A stretch of 25,891 nucleotides of DNA from Pseudomonadota bacterium. Its GTDB lineage: Bacteria; Pseudomonadota; Alphaproteobacteria; Rhizobiales; Rhizobiaceae. A program made the translations under genes and the position numbers. How positions within the stretch are numbered: position 1 is the first letter of the stretch; each line of letters begins with the position of its first letter. The notes under the pieces are model-generated. The model saw only the letters and a program-made list of their open reading frames with translations. It had not been told where the DNA came from and did not search any database. The stretch covers positions 1-25,891 of the forward strand of contig JAEWOP010000035.1 in the NCBI GenBank assembly GCA_023399635.1, read 5' to 3'. This document shows positions 23,001 to 25,891 of the stretch, one piece after another.

Positions 23001-25891
23001 AGTCTGCCGAAACCGAAGACCGGTTGTTCGTGCCGGACGAGGTTGCGACCGAGCTGAGAAAAATCTCCAGACGCACCTGGCGTTACTTTGATGCCTTCGT
23101 GACCGCAGACGACAATCATCTTCCGCCTGACAATTTCCAGGAGCAGCCGGAACCACTTCTGGCCCGGCGCACATCTCCCACGAACATTGGCGTATATCTT
23201 CTCTCTACGGTTTCTGCGCGACAGTTCGGCTGGATCAGCTTCACCGATACCATCGAGCGGTTGGAGAACACGATCGCGACCGTAGACAGGATGGAGAAAT
23301 ACCGCGGTCACCTTTTCAACTGGTACCACACGGATAGTCTGGCCACGCTTGGCCCGCCCTATATATCGGCCGTTGATAGTGGCAACCTTGCGGGCCACCT
23401 TATAGCTATTTCTTCAGCATGCCGCGCTTGGGCCGAGGCACCCTCGGCACACCTTCAGGCGAGCCTGGATGGCATTGGTGATGTCGTCAGCATCCTTTCA
23501 GACAGCATGACCGCGCTGCCGGATGATCGCAAGACCGTGCGCCCCTTGCGCCGCCGGCTGGTAGAGCGCATCGCGGGCTTCGGCAATGCTCTTGCGGCCG
23601 TCAAACGCGAGCACGAATTCGCGTCGATCCGGATCATCAACCTTGCCGTGCTGGCACGCGACATCCAGAAGCTCGCCGCCAACCTTCAACATGAGATCAA
23701 GTCCGGATTTGGCGAGGAACTCACTTACTGGGCCGGCAAGCTTGTTGATGTCTGCGAAGCTCATATCTCTGACAGTGTTTTCGACCACTCCAACATAGAT
23801 GCCCTTCGCAAGCGGCTCGTGGCATTGGAAAGTCGCGCTCGCGACATCGCGTTCTCGATGGATTTTACCTTCCTGTTCCGCAAGGATCGGCGGCTTCTCT
23901 CCATCGGCTACCGCGTCGACAGCAACGAACTTGACGAAGCGTGCTATGACTTGCTGGCGTCCGAGTGCCGCCTGACCAGCCTTTTTGCCATCGCCAAGGG
24001 TGACCTGCCAAACGAACACTGGTATCGCCTCGGCCGCCAGATCGTTCCGATCGGTGCAAGAGGCGCACTCGTCTCCTGGTCCGGGTCGATGTTCGAATAT
24101 CTGATGCCGCCGCTGGTGATGCAGGAGCGACAAGGCGGGATCCTCAACCAGACCAACAACCTGGTGGTAAAGGAGCAGATCGCTCACGGGCGACGCCTTG
24201 GAACGCCGTGGGGAATTTCGGAAGCCGCCTTCAACGCGCGCGATCACCTGTTGAACTACCAGTATACCAACTTCGGCGTGCCAACGCTGGGTCTGAAGCG
24301 CGGGCTCGGTCAGAATGCAGTCATCGCGCCCTATGCGTCGATCTTGGCCAGCCAGTACGATCCTCTCGCGGCCATCGAGAACCTCGGACGATTGGAAGCG
24401 CTGGGCGCAATGGGCCGCTATGGTTTCCACGACGCCGTGGACTTCACGCCGACGCGCGTGCCAGCCGGCTCCCGTTGTGCAGTGGTCTATAACTACTACG
24501 CGCACCACCACGGCATGTCGATCGCGGCTGTCGCAAACGTCGTATTCAACGGCTATCTTCGCGAACTCTTCCATGCCGATCCCGTGATCGAGGCTGCCGA
24601 ACTTCTGCTGCAGGAGAAGGCGCCACGCAACGTGCCCGTGATGAGCGCCAAGTACGAGGAAACCCCGGGCAAGGGTCCAGGCGAGTTGCTGAGATCGGAG
24701 GTCAGAACGGTCGAAGATCCGGCCTATCGGGATCGGGAACTGGCGCTTCTGTCCAACGGCCACTACTCGGTGATGCTCACGGCCACCGGCGCTGGCTATT
24801 CGCGCTGGAATGGGCAGGTTGTATCGCGCTGGAAGCCGGATGCGACGGAAGATCGCTGGGGGCAGTTCATTTTTCTGCGTGATACAGCCACGGGCGACTG
24901 GTGGTCGGCAACCGCCGAGCCGCGTCGTGCCCCGCACGAGGTAAGCAAGACCTTCTTCGGCGACGACAAAGTTGAGTTCCACAAGAGCGTTGGCGAACTG
25001 AACAGTATCGTGGAATGCCTTGTCGCGACGGAGCATGATGCCGAAGGGCGCCGGGTGACGCTTCTCAACTCCGGCGGAGAAGATCGCTTCGTTGAAATCA
25101 CGTCTTATCTGGAGCCCGTCTTGGCTCTGGAGGAGGATGACAATGCGCATCCCCTGTTCTCTCGGATGTTTGTCCGGACCGAGATCGGGCGGCGCGGGGA
25201 CGTCATCCGCGCGTGGCGCAACAAGCGCAACCCGAACGAGCCGGACATGATGGTGGCCCATCTGGCCGCCGATAATGCCGGTTCTGCTCGGCCGACCGAA
25301 TTCGAAACAGACCGGCGGAAGTTTCTTGGCCGTGGCCGCAGTCTCGCGGAGGCCGCAGCCTTCGACCCTGATGCGTCGCTGTCTGGCACCGATGGCTTTA
25401 CCCTTGATCCGATCATGGCCCTTCGGCGCGTGGTGCGCGTTCCGGCCGGCAAGAAAGTCAGCGTGATCTTCTGGACAATCGCCGCACCAAAGCGCGAAGA
25501 GCTAGATCAGGCAATCGAGCGCTACCGCCACCCGGCCGCCTTTGCTCACGAACTGGTGCAGGTTTGGACGAGGACGCAGGTGCAGATGCGGCATCTCGGC
25601 ATCACGTCCCAACAGGCCGCCGCCTTCCAGCACCTGGCGCGCTACCTGATCTATCCCGACATGCACCTGCGTTCCGACCAGGAAACGCTTGAGGCGGGCC
25701 TTCAGCCACAGTCCGCGCTCTGGCCGATGTCGATCTCCGGAGACTTTCCGATCCTGGTGCTGCGGATCAACGACGAGATGGATCTCGCGGTCGCCAAAGA
25801 GGCGCTCAGTGCGCAGGAATATCTGCGTTCGCGCGGGGTCACTGCGGATCTTGTCATCATCAATGAACGAGCGTCCTCCTATGCTCAGGAG
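20069..25891 (+). CDS. ndvB: Cyclic beta-1,2-glucan synthase (NdvB/ChvB), 3' end outside the window
   Basis: Giant inner-membrane enzyme that makes cyclic beta-1,2-glucans from UDP-glucose for osmotic adaptation and host interaction in rhizobia, agrobacteria and Brucella. 1941 codons are visible of about 2800 expected. A cytosolic N-terminal region (1-400) precedes TM1-2 (about 404-447). The glycosyltransferase-84 domain has the DxD Asp623/Asp625 in TLDSDTR and the (R/Q)xxRW motif at 769-773 (RQHRW). TM3-4 (about 808-850) and TM5-6 (about 936-977) follow. A glycoamylase-like domain (about 1295-1500, GTPWGISEAAFNARD and HHHGMS) and the start of the glycoside phosphorylase-type (GH94) region (from about 1553, ALLSNGHYSVMLTATGAG) come next. 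ATG 20069 is the only start after the in-frame stop at 20003 and has no strong ribosome binding site. Reading is open to the edge. Confidence 0.96.
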   Translation, partial: MSFHTAPPASRRDPDVKQIDHNDTIRASYLANEDLRELGRVFGRDGLQSLPEFTGLDFFSRHRSNDKEILRVYRTIAADLDAGAAITPAAEWLLDNHYIVEEAVQEVRRDFPKRFYRQLPRVTIGGHPVPRVLALAWLYVAHTHSTVSKDSLAAMVEGFQETDPLEIGELWALPSILRFVLIENLRRIAVRVDRSRRMRIKANDLADTIIRLNDEAASAGVLKDMEPLSADPTFTTQFFYRLRNASQSSNFAVAWLEERFRSAGTDAEEVMMAEHNRLASGNVTMGNIIKSLREIDDTEWSVWFEDVSHVDRILREHSNYAELDFGSRNSYRSRIEQLARRSPETEIAVAKRAIALAAEARDSGTDAGEADIGAFLVGRRRKELEADVGYRSPLLQRTIRQVRRLHWIAISAPVTLLTLLAMAVVGFFLSNAGMGGALLVLFLFLFALPASEGATGLFNTLVTYFVKPARLVGYEFKDGIPEEARTLLVVPCMITSRDVVDELVRNLEVHYLANPRGEIYFALLSDWKDSSSEQTLADLEVLDYAKAEVAALSAKYSFDGKQRFFLLHRRRQFNQGEGAWMGWERKRGKLHELNLLLRGDQDTSYLPGANSVPEGVQYVMTLDSDTRLMRDAVTKLVGKLHHPINRPVHDPVSNRVVEGYGILQPRVTPSLTTGKDASVFQRVFSVGRGLDPYVFTVSDVYQDLTGEGSFTGKGLYHVDAFERSIKGRIDENSVLSHDLLEGSFARCGLVTDVELVEDFPTRYEVEVSRQHRWARGDWQLLPYILDTGRGVTALGRWKMVDNLRRSLTPIAWFFASVFGWYFFEPLGALVWQIFLIFLLFVAPTMSLVTGIFPRSTDIVPRAHFYSVWSEIQSANAQVALRIVFIADMACLMTDAIGRSLYRLFVSRKLMLEWKTAASIQSSAQGSPADYYRQMWHAPVLAVFSLIFASIPGDNAFLVGLPFALLWILSPLVAWYVSQSAETEDRLFVPDEVATELRKISRRTWRYFDAFVTADDNHLPPDNFQEQPEPLLARRTSPTNIGVYLLSTVSARQFGWISFTDTIERLENTIATVDRMEKYRGHLFNWYHTDSLATLGPPYISAVDSGNLAGHLIAISSACRAWAEAPSAHLQASLDGIGDVVSILSDSMTALPDDRKTVRPLRRRLVERIAGFGNALAAVKREHEFASIRIINLAVLARDIQKLAANLQHEIKSGFGEELTYWAGKLVDVCEAHISDSVFDHSNIDALRKRLVALESRARDIAFSMDFTFLFRKDRRLLSIGYRVDSNELDEACYDLLASECRLTSLFAIAKGDLPNEHWYRLGRQIVPIGARGALVSWSGSMFEYLMPPLVMQERQGGILNQTNNLVVKEQIAHGRRLGTPWGISEAAFNARDHLLNYQYTNFGVPTLGLKRGLGQNAVIAPYASILASQYDPLAAIENLGRLEALGAMGRYGFHDAVDFTPTRVPAGSRCAVVYNYYAHHHGMSIAAVANVVFNGYLRELFHADPVIEAAELLLQEKAPRNVPVMSAKYEETPGKGPGELLRSEVRTVEDPAYRDRELALLSNGHYSVMLTATGAGYSRWNGQVVSRWKPDATEDRWGQFIFLRDTATGDWWSATAEPRRAPHEVSKTFFGDDKVEFHKSVGELNSIVECLVATEHDAEGRRVTLLNSGGEDRFVEITSYLEPVLALEEDDNAHPLFSRMFVRTEIGRRGDVIRAWRNKRNPNEPDMMVAHLAADNAGSARPTEFETDRRKFLGRGRSLAEAAAFDPDASLSGTDGFTLDPIMALRRVVRVPAGKKVSVIFWTIAAPKREELDQAIERYRHPAAFAHELVQVWTRTQVQMRHLGITSQQAAAFQHLARYLIYPDMHLRSDQETLEAGLQPQSALWPMSISGDFPILVLRINDEMDLAVAKEALSAQEYLRSRGVTADLVIINERASSYAQE

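Noticed and set aside
23498..25261. A 587-residue open frame on the minus strand inside ndvB
   Set aside because: It is a shadow of the real coding frame in GC-rich DNA. The plus strand carries recognisable domains throughout, and the antisense product shows no motif.
1..25891. CRISPR array, insertion sequences, prophage, tRNA or rRNA genes
   Set aside because: No regularly spaced repeats, transposase or integrase motifs, terminal repeats or RNA-gene signatures were seen anywhere in the window.

Overview
The window is gene-dense, GC-rich DNA from an alphaproteobacterium, most likely a member of the Rhizobiaceae (Rhizobium, Agrobacterium or Sinorhizobium type). The best evidence is the very large cyclic beta-1,2-glucan synthase (NdvB/ChvB family) at the right edge. 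The fused SecD-SecF protein at the left edge and the codon use, strongly biased to G or C at third positions, agree with this. The species is not determined. I see no insertion sequence, prophage, tRNA, rRNA or CRISPR array. This looks like ordinary chromosomal sequence.

Layout, left to right. (1) 1-2234, minus: 5' part of a secDF fusion, cut by the window edge. (2) A 0.7 kb gap that may hold a small membrane-protein gene on the minus strand. (3) 2923-4515, plus: a cytosolic-type gamma-glutamyltransferase-family enzyme, closed by a clear hairpin terminator. (4) 9973-4579, minus: a complete dipeptide ABC transporter, dppA-dppB-dppC-dppD-dppF, with a strong stem-loop between the binding-protein gene and the rest. 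(5) 10460-13335, plus: an AbgB-like M20 amidohydrolase and a class III aminotransferase. (6) 13410-15769, plus: a two-HKD phospholipase D/cardiolipin synthase-like protein and an endonuclease/exonuclease/phosphatase-family protein, a pairing that recalls ybhO-ybhP of E. coli. (7) 15838-18282, plus: an aldehyde dehydrogenase and a threonine/serine dehydratase-like PLP enzyme. (8) 18423-18566, plus: a 47-residue membrane micro-protein with a strong ribosome binding site and a striking upstream dyad. (9) 19754-18594, minus: a second M20 amidohydrolase of the hippurate hydrolase type. (10) 20069 to the right edge, plus: ndvB/chvB, preceded by a leader that can fold and that holds a short upstream ORF.

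How the genes may work together. The Dpp system imports di- and oligopeptides. The gamma-glutamyltransferase-like enzyme and the two M20 amidohydrolases can split amide bonds of small peptides or N-acyl and gamma-glutamyl compounds. The aminotransferase and aldehyde dehydrogenase could take an omega-amino acid through its semialdehyde to a dicarboxylate, and the dehydratase could deaminate hydroxy-amino acids. A scavenging district for peptides and amino-acid conjugates is therefore a reasonable inference, but no substrate can be proved from sequence. SecDF, the Cls-like/EEP pair and NdvB are envelope functions. Most genes are conventional. The least explained parts are the ndvB leader, the 47-residue membrane protein with its dyad, and the possible small gene ahead of secDF.
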